From: Herbidospora sakaeratensis
Lineage (GTDB): Bacteria > Actinomycetota > Actinomycetes > Streptosporangiales > Streptosporangiaceae
Assembly: GCF_001570525.1 (NCBI RefSeq)
Contig: NZ_BBXC01000019.1
Location: 62,001 to 126,000, forward strand
Length of the DNA stretch: 64,000 bases
Direction of reading: 5' to 3'
Positions 44,040-52,272 of the stretch are shown here, piece after piece. Position 1 is the stretch's first letter. Each line of letters opens with the position of its first letter. The position numbers and the translations under genes are program-made. The notes beneath the pieces are model-generated. The model saw only the letters and a program-made list of their open reading frames with translations, had not been told where the DNA came from and ran no database searches.

Positions 44040-44100
44040 ATCCATATGAAAACCGAGCGACCATTCCCGCTTCGCGCGGGGCTCTGAAAGGAGCACCACG

Positions 44101-44337
44101 ATGGCCAAGCCGGCACTGCGCAAGCCCAAGAAGAAGGTTTGCCTGTTCTGCCACGACAAGATCTCCTACGTCGACTACAAGGACACGGGCCTGCTGCGGA
44201 AGTTCATTTCCGACCGCGGCAAGATCCGCGCCCGCCGGGTGACGGGCAACTGCACCCAGCACCAGCGCGACGTCGCCACCGCGATCAAGAACGCCCGCGA
44301 GATGGCGCTGCTGCCCTACACCTCCACCGCGCGCTAA
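44101..44337 (+). CDS. rpsR: 30S ribosomal protein S18, zinc-ribbon type
   Basis: A 78-residue protein whose N-terminal half keeps the zinc-binding cysteines (VCLFCHDK and GNCTQHQRD), marking it as the C+ form rather than the zinc-free paralogue used in zinc starvation. The core [19 protein letters not shown] is canonical. GGAGC precedes ATG 44101. It binds with S6 to the platform of the small subunit. Confidence 0.96.
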   Translation: MAKPALRKPKKKVCLFCHDKISYVDYKDTGLLRKFISDRGKIRARRVTGNCTQHQRDVATAIKNAREMALLPYTSTAR

Positions 44338-44355
44338 GAAAGGAGCCTTGGGAAA

Positions 44356-44802
44356 ATGAAGCTCATTCTGACCACTGAGGTCTCCGGCCTCGGCGCCCCT
44401 GGCGACATCGTCGAGGTCAAGAACGGCTACGGCCGCAACTACCTCATCCCGCGCCAGTACGCGATCCTGTGGACGCGCGGCGCGGAGACCCAGATCGCCT
44501 CGATCAAGAAGGCGCGCGACGCCCGCGAGATCCGCGACCTGGGCACCGCCAAGGAGGTCGCCGGCCAGCTCGGCGCCCTCAAGGTCAAGCTGAAGACCAA
44601 GGCCGGCGCTTCGGGCCGCCTCTTCGGCTCGATCACCACGGGCGACATCGCCGACGCCGTCAAGGCGGCCGGCGGCCCGACCCTCGACCGCCGTCGCATC
44701 GTCATCGACAACGCGATCAAGACCACCGGCACCCACCGGGTCAGCGTCAAGCTGCACCCGGAGGTCGCCGCCGCGGTCGACATCGAGGTCCTGGCCGTCT
44801 GA
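44356..44802 (+). CDS. rplI: 50S ribosomal protein L9
   Basis: A 148-residue protein with the N-terminal RNA-binding domain (MKLILTTEVSGLGAPGDIVEVKNGYGRNYLIPRQYAI), a long connecting helix and the C-terminal domain (LFGSITTGDIADAVKAA, HRVSVKLHPEVAAAVDIEVLA). AAAGGAG lies upstream of ATG 44356. It ends the S6-SSB-S18-L9 operon; a terminator follows. Confidence 0.97.
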   Translation: MKLILTTEVSGLGAPGDIVEVKNGYGRNYLIPRQYAILWTRGAETQIASIKKARDAREIRDLGTAKEVAGQLGALKVKLKTKAGASGRLFGSITTGDIADAVKAAGGPTLDRRRIVIDNAIKTTGTHRVSVKLHPEVAAAVDIEVLAV

Positions 44803-44813
44803 TCCCGGCCACC

Positions 44814-44845
44814 CGAAGCCCCTTCCGGCCCGCCGGAGGGGGCTT
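44814..44845 (+). terminator. Terminator after rplI
   Basis: GAAGCCCCTTCCGG pairs with CCGGAGGGGGCTTC (one mismatch allowed) around CCCG, 11 bp after the rplI stop. Confidence 0.8.
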
Positions 44846-44939
44846 CGTCGTGCTCGCCGAAGGATTCGGCGCTCCGGGTCAGGTGAGAGCGGCCGGCTTC
44901 GACCTCCGAGTCAGATGAGGGCGTGGACATCGCCTGGAG

Positions 44940-45190
44940 CGCACCTACTCGGCCGGGCTCACCCGCGCCAGGTCACCCGGCTGGCCTGTGCGGAGAACCG
45001 GCGTATGGGCAGCGCTAGGGATCTGACCGGTCTGAGTGGAGAATCTGCGCCTAGGGAGGGCCAGATCGGGCGGGCTCACCTGTGTTGGGTCATCCGGCTG
45101 GTCTGTGCGGAGAGCCTGCGCGTGGGGAGCGCCGGGTCGGCCGGGCTCACCCGCGTTGGGTCATCCGGCTGGCCTGTGCGGAGACAGGTC
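44940..45190. repeat. Imperfect direct repeats of about 71 bp
   Basis: A core GGGCTCACC.G.GTTGGGTCA (then TCCGGCTGG.CTGTGCGGAGA) recurs at 44955-44997, 45072-45113 and 45142-45184. The second and third units are full 71-bp neighbours (about 45037-45108 and 45109-45179). The region is between the convergent rplI and MATE genes and has no credible reading frame; the rest of the 424-bp gap is otherwise blank. Confidence 0.8.
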
Positions 45191-45226
45191 GGGCTCGGAC
45201 AGAACGCCCACGGGCGCTCGTCGCGG

Positions 45227-46546
45227 TCAGGAGGCTGGGGGTCTGGTGACGGTCGGGCCGGCGACCAGCCACTTCGAGCCGTAGGCGCGGGTGCCCAAAG
45301 TGATCAGACGGGCGGCCATCCACACGCCGATGGCCAGCCACAACCCCGCCAGGCTGCCGGCCACCAATGCGAAGGGCAGGAACGCGACGGTCGTCGCGAC
45401 CGCGGCCCACGCCAGATAGCGCTGGTCGCCCGCGCCGATCAGCACCCCGTCGAGCACGAACACCACACCCGCCGGCGGCTGGAGGACGGCCGCGATCCAG
45501 ATGATCGATGCCAGGGCCGCCGTCACGGCGGGGTCGGCGTCGAACAGGGCGGGAACGAACGGCCCGGCGGCCAGCAGTCCGAGGCCGAGGACCACGCCCG
45601 AACCGATGCCCCACAGGACCATCCGCCAGGTCGCCCGCCGGGCCGCCGTCAGTGCCCCGGCCCCGAGTTGGCGGCCGATGATGGCCTGACCGGCGATCGC
45701 GATGGCGTCGAGGGCGTAGGCGAGCAGGGTCCAGATCTGGAACATGATGCCGTGGGCGGCCACTTGGGCGGTGCCCATCCGGGCCGCCATCACGGTGGCC
45801 ACGATGAGCACGATCCGCAGGCAGAGCGTGCGGATGAGGATCGCGATCCCGGCCAGGCCCGACGCCTTGATGCCCGACAGGTCGGGCCGCAACGACGCGC
45901 CCTCCCGCCGCGCGCCCCGCACCACCATGACCAGATAGGCCGCCGCCATGAGCGTCTGCGCGGCCGCCGTGCCGGAGGCGGAGCCGGCCAGCCCCCAGTC
46001 GAGGCCCAGGACGAACCAGGCGTTCAGCGCCGCGTTCAGGGCGAACCCGCCCACGGAGACGACCAGGGGAGTCACCGTGTCCTGGAGGCCGCGCAGCACA
46101 CCCGTACCGGCGAGGACCAGCAGCATGCCCGGAGCGCCGAGCAGGCTGACGCGCAGATAGGTCACCGCGTCGTCGACGATGGCCGGTTCGGCCCCCACGA
46201 GGCCGACCAGCCACGGTGCGAGGGGCCAGCAGACCACGACCACGGCGAGCCCGATGGCCGTCGCGAGCCACAGGCCGTCCATGCCGCCCTGGACGGCCTC
46301 CCGCCGCGCCCCCGCCCCGATGCGCCGGGCGACGGCGGCGGTGGTTCCATAGGCGAGGAACACGCACAGGCTGACGATCGTCGCCAGAATCGTGCCCGCG
46401 ACGCTCAGCGCGCCGAGCGCCCCGGTGCCGAGCCGTCCGACGATGGCGTAGTCGGCCAGCAGGAAGAGGGGCTCGGCGACGAGCGCCGCGAACGCGGGGA
46501 CGGCGAGCCGGAGGATCTCGCGATCGTCGGGGGACATGGAAGTCAT
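45227..46546 (-). CDS. MATE-family efflux transporter (DinF-like)
   Basis: A 439-residue polytopic protein with 12 helices in two halves. It starts ILRLAVPAFAALVAEPLFLLADYAIVGRLG and has the MATE repeat features GTAAAQTLMAAAYL and the second-half VAAHGIMFQIWTLLAYALDAIAIAGQAIIG. Starts at 46546 or 46537 are both plausible; neither has a strong ribosome site. It probably uses a proton or sodium gradient to export cationic drugs or metabolites. It shares the DnaA-box-rich intergenic region with the divergent dnaB gene. Confidence 0.88.
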   Translation of the reverse strand: MTSMSPDDREILRLAVPAFAALVAEPLFLLADYAIVGRLGTGALGALSVAGTILATIVSLCVFLAYGTTAAVARRIGAGARREAVQGGMDGLWLATAIGLAVVVVCWPLAPWLVGLVGAEPAIVDDAVTYLRVSLLGAPGMLLVLAGTGVLRGLQDTVTPLVVSVGGFALNAALNAWFVLGLDWGLAGSASGTAAAQTLMAAAYLVMVVRGARREGASLRPDLSGIKASGLAGIAILIRTLCLRIVLIVATVMAARMGTAQVAAHGIMFQIWTLLAYALDAIAIAGQAIIGRQLGAGALTAARRATWRMVLWGIGSGVVLGLGLLAAGPFVPALFDADPAVTAALASIIWIAAVLQPPAGVVFVLDGVLIGAGDQRYLAWAAVATTVAFLPFALVAGSLAGLWLAIGVWMAARLITLGTRAYGSKWLVAGPTVTRPPAS

Positions 46547-46568
46547 TCTGCCGGTCAAGAAAAAACTT

Positions 46569-46708
46569 CTATCCACAGGGGGTGGATAACATCTCCGCAG
46601 CTCAGAAGGTTATCCACAGACATGTGGAAAGGTTATACACAGGCTAATCCCCAAGCTGCCCACACCCTGGAGGCCGTCGTCCACAGGTTGTCCACAGAGT
46701 TATCCACA
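46569..46708. promoter_or_regulatory. DnaA-box cluster upstream of dnaB
   Basis: Within 140 bp: CTATCCACA 46569, an inverse GTGGATAA near 46582, TTATCCACA 46610, an inverse TGTGGAAA near 46624, TTATACACA 46633, TCGTCCACA 46677, TTGTCCACA 46688 and TTATCCACA 46700. Two are perfect. The density rivals that of oriC. It lies between divergent MATE and dnaB genes, 90-230 bp before the dnaB start. Confidence 0.8.
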
Positions 46709-46798
46709 GGCCTACGTTGCTGATGGCGTGAGGTGGCGGGAAACTGTCGGAGGCGTCATCTACAACTGGGGGTGGGTGCGAGCGAGGGGGAGGGCCAA

Positions 46799-49441
46799 GT
46801 GAGCGTCGTCGACTTCTCCGGAGGGCCTTCCGAGCCGTCCTTCGAACGCACCCCGCCGCACAACATCGAGGCCGAGCAGTCCGTCCTCGGCGGCATGATC
46901 CTCTCCAAAGACGCCATCGCCGACGTCGTCGAGGTGCTCCGCGCCGACGACTTCTACCGACCGGCCCACCAGATCATCTACGAGATCATCACCGACCTCT
47001 ACGGCCGGGGCGAACCCGCCGACGCCGTCACGGTCTTCAACGACCTCCAGCGCCGCGGCGAGGTCGGCCGGGTGGGCGGCGGCGCCTACCTCCACACGCT
47101 GACCGCCGTCGTCCCCACCGCCGCCAACGCGGGCTACTACGCGAAGATCGTGCGCGAGCAGGCGGTGCTCCGCCGCCTCATCGAAGCCGGCACCCGCATC
47201 GTCTCCTACGGCTACGGCGGCCAGAACGAAGAGGTCGACGACCTGGTCGACCGCGCCCAGGCCGAGATCTACAAGGTCACCGAGCGCCGCACGTCCGAAG
47301 ACTATCTGCCGCTGTCCGAGATCATGCCGGGCGCCCTCGACGAGATCGAGGCGATCGGCAGCCGGGGCGGCCAGATGGTCGGCGTCCCCACGGGCTTCCA
47401 AGACCTCGACGCCCTGACCAACGGCCTCCACCCGGGCCAGATGATCGTCGTCGCCGCCCGCCCGGCCATCGGCAAGTCCACGCTGGGGCTCGATTTCGCC
47501 CGTTCTGCGGCAATCAAGCACGGCATGACCACCGCGATCTTCTCGCTGGAAATGTCGCGCAACGAGATCACCATGCGTCTGCTGTCCGCAGAGGCCAGGG
47601 TCGCGCTCCACGCCATGCGCTCCGGCATGATGAACGACGACGACTGGACCCGCATGGCCCGCCGCATGGGCGAGGTCGCCCAGGCCCCCCTGTTCATCGA
47701 CGACTCCCCCAACATGTCGATGATGGAGATCCGGGCCAAGTGCCGCCGCCTGAAGCAGCGCAACGACCTGAAGTTCGTGATCGTCGACTACCTCCAGCTG
47801 ATGAGCTCCCCCAAGAGGACCGAGAGCCGCCAGCAGGAAGTGTCGGAGTTGTCACGTGCGCTGAAGCTGCTGGCCAAGGAGCTGGAGGTCCCGGTCATCG
47901 CGATCTCCCAGCTGAACCGTGGCCCCGAGCAACGCACCGACAAGCGGCCCCAGGTCAGCGACCTGCGCGAGTCGGGATGTCTCACGGCGTCGAGCCGGAT
48001 CCTGCGGGCCGACAACGGGCAGGAGGTCAGCCTCGGTGAGCTGATGGAGGCGGGGGCTCAGAACATCCCCGTATGGTCGCTCGACGACCGGCTCAAGCTC
48101 GTGCCGCGCACGATGACCCATGTCTTCAGCAGCGGCGTCAAGCCGGTCTTCCGCGTGCGGATGACGTCGGGCCGGGAGATCGAGGCGACCGGCAACCATC
48201 CTTTCCTCACCTACGACGGCTGGCACGCCCTCGATACGCTGTCTCCCGGCACGCGGGTCTCGGTTCTCCGGCATGTACCGCCGCCGTTGGAACTCAAGGC
48301 GCTCGACGAGGATGAGGTCGTCCTGCTCGCGCACATGATCGGTGATGGATCGTTCGTGCGGCGGCAGCCCATCCGCTACGCGTCCCGAGACGCGGCCAAC
48401 CTGGTCGCGGTCACCGAGGCCGCGGCCCGCCGTTTCGCCATCACCGCCGTTCGCGACGAACACGAGGCGGCTCGGTGCACGAGTCTTCGCCTTCCGGCTC
48501 CCTTCCATCTGACACACGGCAAGCGGAACCCCATCGCGGCGTGGCTTGACGATCTCGGCCTGTTCGGGCTGCGCAGCCATGAGAAGTTCGTTCCCGGCCC
48601 GATGTTCGCCGCGCCGAAAGAGCAGCTCGCCCTGTTCCTCCGACACCTGTGGGCCACCGACGGGTATGTGTGGTGGGACGAGAACGCCGGCCAGGCGCGG
48701 ATCTACTACGCCTCCACCAGTCGCAGGCTGATCGACGACGTGGCACGGTTGCTGCTGCGCTTCAACGTGATGACGAGGATCAAGACGAACCAGAAGCAGG
48801 GATACCGGCCGGGCTACCAGCTTGTGATCTACGGTGCGGAGAACCAACTGCGGTTCCTCGACGACATCGGTGTCCATGGTGCGCGCGGTGCCCAGGCTCA
48901 CCGGTGCAGGGCCGAACTCCGGCTCAAGGTCGGCGGCACCAATCTCGACACCGTACCCGTGAAGGTGTGGGACCAGGTGCGTGACATCCTCGCTGGGCGA
49001 CGGATCACCCACCGGGAGTTCGCGGTCGCCATGGGGCATTCATTCAATGGGAGCGCGATGCGGCGGGCGGCCCCGAGCCGTGAACGGCTGGGCCGCATCG
49101 CGACCGTCCTTGACGACGCCGATCTGGAGATCCTCGCGACCAACGACGTCTTCTGGGACGAGATCGCGAGCGTCGAGCCGCTCGGAGACCAGCCCGTGTA
49201 CGACGCGACCGTGCTCGGCACCCACAACTTCGTCGCCAATGGCATCAATCTGCACAACTCGATCGAGCAGGACGCCGACATGGTCATCCTGCTCCACCGC
49301 GAAGACGCCTACGAGCGCGAGTCCCCCCGCGCCGGCGAGGCCGACCTGATCGTGGCCAAGCACCGAAACGGCCCCACCGCGACGGTCACCGTCGCCTTCC
49401 AGGGCCACTACTCGCGGTTCGTCGACATGGCCAGCCACTGA
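46799..49441 (+). CDS. dnaB: Replicative DNA helicase DnaB with in-frame intein
   Basis: Hexameric 5'-3' helicase of the replication fork. GTG 46799 has GGGGAGGG upstream. The precursor has 880 residues: DnaB N-domain (HNIEAEQSVLGGMIL), Walker A ARPAIGKST (220-228), FSLEMSRNEI, IVDYLQLM and SRALKLLAKEL, then an intein at 394-820, then the C-terminal helicase motif SIEQDADMVILLHRE. Splicing would give a 453-residue helicase with DLRESG joined to SIEQ, normal for the family. In most actinobacteria dnaB follows rplI, as here after the MATE gene. Confidence 0.96.
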   Translation: MSVVDFSGGPSEPSFERTPPHNIEAEQSVLGGMILSKDAIADVVEVLRADDFYRPAHQIIYEIITDLYGRGEPADAVTVFNDLQRRGEVGRVGGGAYLHTLTAVVPTAANAGYYAKIVREQAVLRRLIEAGTRIVSYGYGGQNEEVDDLVDRAQAEIYKVTERRTSEDYLPLSEIMPGALDEIEAIGSRGGQMVGVPTGFQDLDALTNGLHPGQMIVVAARPAIGKSTLGLDFARSAAIKHGMTTAIFSLEMSRNEITMRLLSAEARVALHAMRSGMMNDDDWTRMARRMGEVAQAPLFIDDSPNMSMMEIRAKCRRLKQRNDLKFVIVDYLQLMSSPKRTESRQQEVSELSRALKLLAKELEVPVIAISQLNRGPEQRTDKRPQVSDLRESGCLTASSRILRADNGQEVSLGELMEAGAQNIPVWSLDDRLKLVPRTMTHVFSSGVKPVFRVRMTSGREIEATGNHPFLTYDGWHALDTLSPGTRVSVLRHVPPPLELKALDEDEVVLLAHMIGDGSFVRRQPIRYASRDAANLVAVTEAAARRFAITAVRDEHEAARCTSLRLPAPFHLTHGKRNPIAAWLDDLGLFGLRSHEKFVPGPMFAAPKEQLALFLRHLWATDGYVWWDENAGQARIYYASTSRRLIDDVARLLLRFNVMTRIKTNQKQGYRPGYQLVIYGAENQLRFLDDIGVHGARGAQAHRCRAELRLKVGGTNLDTVPVKVWDQVRDILAGRRITHREFAVAMGHSFNGSAMRRAAPSRERLGRIATVLDDADLEILATNDVFWDEIASVEPLGDQPVYDATVLGTHNFVANGINLHNSIEQDADMVILLHREDAYERESPRAGEADLIVAKHRNGPTATVTVAFQGHYSRFVDMASH
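47978..49258 (+). mobile_element. DnaB intein with LAGLIDADG-type homing endonuclease
   Basis: 427 residues inserted between Gly393 and Ser821 of DnaB. Splicing motifs are present: N-terminal Cys1 (CLTASSRI), block B TGNHPF (71-76, His74), block F VYDATVLGTHNFVANG and the C-terminal His-Asn (INLHN) followed by Ser+1. Two endonuclease motifs, LAHMIGDGSF (117-126) and LRHLWATDGY (221-230), keep the catalytic acidic residue, so homing activity is probably retained. The insertion site in the RESG/SIEQ motif is a known DnaB intein site in actinobacteria; I recall it as DnaB-b. Confidence 0.95.
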
Positions 49442-49448
49442 CCCGCCC

Positions 49449-50177
49449 TCAGGGAACCACCCGATAGTGGGTGACCAGGTGCTCCCCGTCGAACACGTGC
49501 AGCGCGAACCCCGGCGGCTGCTCCAGCGACACCGGCGGCCCGCTCTCGGTCTCGTACGGCGTCAGCGCCGTGCTGACCACCCCCGGCCCGACCAGCAGCG
49601 GCAGCCCCGCGAACGTCGTGGCCGCGGCCGTGTGGGCGTGGCCCGAGAGCACCGCCACCACGTTGGAGTGCCGCCCGAGCACGTCGGCCAGCTCGCCCGG
49701 GTTCCGTAGCCCGATCCCGTCGACGTAGGGGCTGTGCAGCGACGACGCCTGGTGGTGCATGCCTACGAACGCCTTGCCCGGCAACGCCGAGAGCGTCTCG
49801 TCGAGCCACGCCAGCGTCGAGGGCTCGAGCCGCCCCTCGGCCCGCCCCGGGATGCTCGAGTCGACCAGGACGATGCTGAAGGTCCCGACCGACAGCACCT
49901 GGTCGACCGGTGCCGATCCGGAGGAGCCGAGCAGCACCTCCCTGAACGGCGCACGCGAGTCGTGGTTCCCCGGGCAGATCAGCGTCGGGTGGCGGGTCGT
50001 CAGGATCTTGCGGGCGAGCTCGTATTCGGCCGGGGCGCCGTTGTCGGCGATGTCGCCGGTCACGATCACGGCGTCGACCGCGAGGCCGTCGACGTGGCGC
50101 ATCACCCGTTCGGCCCGTTCGGTGGCGCGGGGGCCGCCGTCGATGTGGGTGTCGCTGACGTGGGCCACGACGATCAT
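49449..50177 (-). CDS. Calcineurin-like phosphodiesterase (CpdA type)
   Basis: A 242-residue metallophosphoesterase with every family motif in order: DTHI (metal 1), VTGDIADNG, CPGNHDSR, GMHHQ and GHAHTA. It is closest in plan to 3',5'-cyclic-nucleotide phosphodiesterase CpdA and Rv0805. Likely a cytosolic dinuclear metal hydrolase acting on cAMP or other phosphodiesters. ATG 50177 has GGAGGT upstream. The SRPBCC gene lies 9 bp upstream on the same strand, so the two are cotranscribed. Confidence 0.88.
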   Translation of the reverse strand: MIVVAHVSDTHIDGGPRATERAERVMRHVDGLAVDAVIVTGDIADNGAPAEYELARKILTTRHPTLICPGNHDSRAPFREVLLGSSGSAPVDQVLSVGTFSIVLVDSSIPGRAEGRLEPSTLAWLDETLSALPGKAFVGMHHQASSLHSPYVDGIGLRNPGELADVLGRHSNVVAVLSGHAHTAAATTFAGLPLLVGPGVVSTALTPYETESGPPVSLEQPPGFALHVFDGEHLVTHYRVVP

Positions 50178-50186
50178 CTGGACCTC

Positions 50187-50621
50187 CTAGGCGAGCCGTT
50201 CGACGAGGATACGCGCCCGCGCCAGCTGGACCTTGCGGGCCTCGGAGGCGGCGTACTTGATGATCAGAGGGGGCGCCGACAGGTTGAGCACGTCGTCGAC
50301 GCGGGTCCCGGTTCCTTCGGCGCTGAGGTCGAATCGGTACGCCATCCGCACCCCGCCCGGGCTCTTCACGTCTCCCCACACGGCGTGGTCGTCGGTGAAC
50401 AGCTCGACCGCGATGAGGTTGTCCCACTTGAGGAAGCCGAAGAACCGGAACCGCTCGGTGGCGGTGTAGCGGACGACTCCGGGGGCCGACCGGTCCACGT
50501 CCTTCACGGCGACCACGATCGGGGAGAGCCCGATGTAGTTCTCAGGGGTCGTCAGATGGTCGAGGACCACCTTCGGTTCGACGCCGATGTGGAACGTGTT
50601 CTTCAACACCTGAGCCGGCAC
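50187..50621 (-). CDS. SRPBCC (START-like) family protein
   Basis: A 144-residue protein with the helix-grip pattern of polyketide cyclase/SRPBCC proteins: NTFHIGVEPKVVLDHLTTPENYIGLSPIVVAVKDV, then antiparallel strands VRYTATERFRFFGFLKWDNLIAVELF, and the C-terminal helix YAASEARKVQLARARILVERL. Such folds bind a hydrophobic ligand. No ligand or reaction can be given. It precedes the phosphodiesterase gene in the same transcription direction. Confidence 0.75.
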   Translation of the reverse strand: MPAQVLKNTFHIGVEPKVVLDHLTTPENYIGLSPIVVAVKDVDRSAPGVVRYTATERFRFFGFLKWDNLIAVELFTDDHAVWGDVKSPGGVRMAYRFDLSAEGTGTRVDDVLNLSAPPLIIKYAASEARKVQLARARILVERLA

Positions 50622-50648
50622 GCTGGGCCTCCGGGGTAGAACGTGATC

Positions 50649-51419
50649 TTATCTCGCGAATTCTGTCATCACCCGGCGAGTGTGATCGTCGGCGGGAAAG
50701 AACGATTCGATGGCCAACTCGGCCACGGTCACGTCAAGGGGGGTGCCGAAGGTCGCCACGATGCTGAAGAAGCGCAGTTCGCCCCCGTCGTGGCGCAGTC
50801 GCAGCGGGACGAAGATGTCGCCGGGCCCGGGGAACTCGATTTCCGGTTCGGGCTGGTCGCAGGGGTAGCCGCGGAGCTCCTCGTACAGGGAGACGAGCTC
50901 CGGGTCGGCGGTGAAGGCGATCTGGCGGCGCAGGCGGGAGAGCAGGTGGGCCCGCCACTCGCCGTGGTTGGCGATGCGCGGGGCCAGGCCCTCCGGGTGG
51001 AGGGAGGCGCGCAGCACGTTGGCGGTCAGGTCGGGGTCGATGCCCTCGGAGAGGAGGGCGAGGCCGGCGTTGGCGTCGACCAGGTTCCAGCGCTGGTCGA
51101 CGACGACCGCCGGGTGGGGCTCGTGGCCGGTGAGGACCTGCCGGATGGCCGCCTGAATGGCGGCCATCCGGGGGTTGGAGAGAGAGGTCTCGCCGTAGAC
51201 CGGGGCGAAACCGGCGGACAGCAGCAGCCGGTTGCGTTCCCGGAGCGGCAGGTCGAGGCAGTCGGCGATGCGGAGGATCATCTCGCGGCTGGGACGGGCC
51301 CGGCCGGTCTCCAGGAAGCTGATGTGCCGGGTGGAGACGTCGGCGGCGACGGACAGGTCGAGCTGGCTGAGCCGGCGGTTCTCACGCCATCCGCGGAGCA
51401 GGGGGCCGACTGAGGTCAT
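50649..51419 (-). CDS. XRE-family regulator with MmyB-like ligand domain
   Basis: 256 residues from ATG 51419 (GGAG upstream). The N-terminus is a helix-turn-helix (LSQLDLSVAADVSTRHISFLETGRARPSREMI), followed by the MmyB-like domain (VYGETSLSNPRMAAIQAAIRQVLTGHEPHPAVVVDQRWNLV), a PAS-like fold thought to bind fatty-acid-like ligands in actinobacteria. It is on the same strand as, and downstream of, the ABC-2 exporter genes, and could regulate them or an oxidoreductase elsewhere. Confidence 0.9.
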   Translation of the reverse strand: MTSVGPLLRGWRENRRLSQLDLSVAADVSTRHISFLETGRARPSREMILRIADCLDLPLRERNRLLLSAGFAPVYGETSLSNPRMAAIQAAIRQVLTGHEPHPAVVVDQRWNLVDANAGLALLSEGIDPDLTANVLRASLHPEGLAPRIANHGEWRAHLLSRLRRQIAFTADPELVSLYEELRGYPCDQPEPEIEFPGPGDIFVPLRLRHDGGELRFFSIVATFGTPLDVTVAELAIESFFPADDHTRRVMTEFAR

Positions 51420-51477
51420 CGTCACGTCTCCGAACCTAAGCACTGACAGGTCATCTGGGCGATTACCCGGCGGGTAA

Positions 51478-52272
51478 TCACGACCAGCGGAAGAACCGGA
51501 CGGCCACGATCGCCGCGACCACGCCCCATGCGGCCATCACGACGATGTGCAGCCACTCGGTGCTGCCGGTGGACAGCACCTCGACCAGCGCGGCGCCGAA
51601 GGCCCCCGACGGGGTGAACTCGGAGATGGTCCGCAGCACGCCGGGCATCAGAGCGTGGGGCACCCACATGCCGGCGAAGAAGAGCGAGGGGAAGAACACC
51701 GCCATGCCGAGCCCCTGGACGATCCGTGAGGTGGGCGCGAGTCCGGCCAGCAGCAGCCCGATGGCGAACGACGACACCATGCCCAGCAGGAGCACTCCGG
51801 CGAAGGTGAGGGGCGCCTTGGGGAACGGGACGTCGTACACGAGATTGGCCAGGACGAGGATGAGCACGGTGGTCAGCACGGCCATGGCGACGTTGAGCAC
51901 CAGTTGCACGCCGAGCACGGTGGCGGGGCTGACCGGCGTGGTCGACATCCGCTTCAGGATGCCGCGCTCCCGGTAGGTCACCAGCACGGTCGGCAGCAGC
52001 GAGAACGCGCAGGTCAGGACCGACAGGATGATCATTACTCCGGGGAGGTGGGTGTCGATCGGCCGCAGGCCGCCGAGAGCCGGGTCGGGGTCCATGAAGT
52101 CGGGGATCGTGCCGCCGAGGATCAGCGTCAGGGCGATGGGCAGGCCGACCGCGAAGAAGATGACGGCGGGTTCGCGCAGGTAGAGCTTGGTCTCGACCGA
52201 GGTCAGGCGGCGGACCTGGGGGGCGGTGATGGCCATGTCGGGCAGAGCTCCTTCGGTGGTGGGGATGGTCAT
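51478..52272 (-). CDS. ABC-2 type transporter permease
   Basis: A 264-residue membrane protein with six helices, beginning RRLTSVETKLYLREPAVIFFAV and containing RERGILKRMSTTPVSP, the typical ABC-2 coupling region, and FFPSLFFAGMWVPHALMPGVL, the family signature near the fifth helix. It overlaps the ATPase gene by four bases (ATGA) and works with it as a half-transporter exporting a drug or lipid. Confidence 0.9.
   Translation of the reverse strand: MTIPTTEGALPDMAITAPQVRRLTSVETKLYLREPAVIFFAVGLPIALTLILGGTIPDFMDPDPALGGLRPIDTHLPGVMIILSVLTCAFSLLPTVLVTYRERGILKRMSTTPVSPATVLGVQLVLNVAMAVLTTVLILVLANLVYDVPFPKAPLTFAGVLLLGMVSSFAIGLLLAGLAPTSRIVQGLGMAVFFPSLFFAGMWVPHALMPGVLRTISEFTPSGAFGAALVEVLSTGSTEWLHIVVMAAWGVVAAIVAVRFFRWS

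Noticed and set aside
44915-46723. A 602-codon plus-strand frame
   Set aside because: Covers the repeat region and the antisense of the MATE gene; composition is typical of antisense frames.
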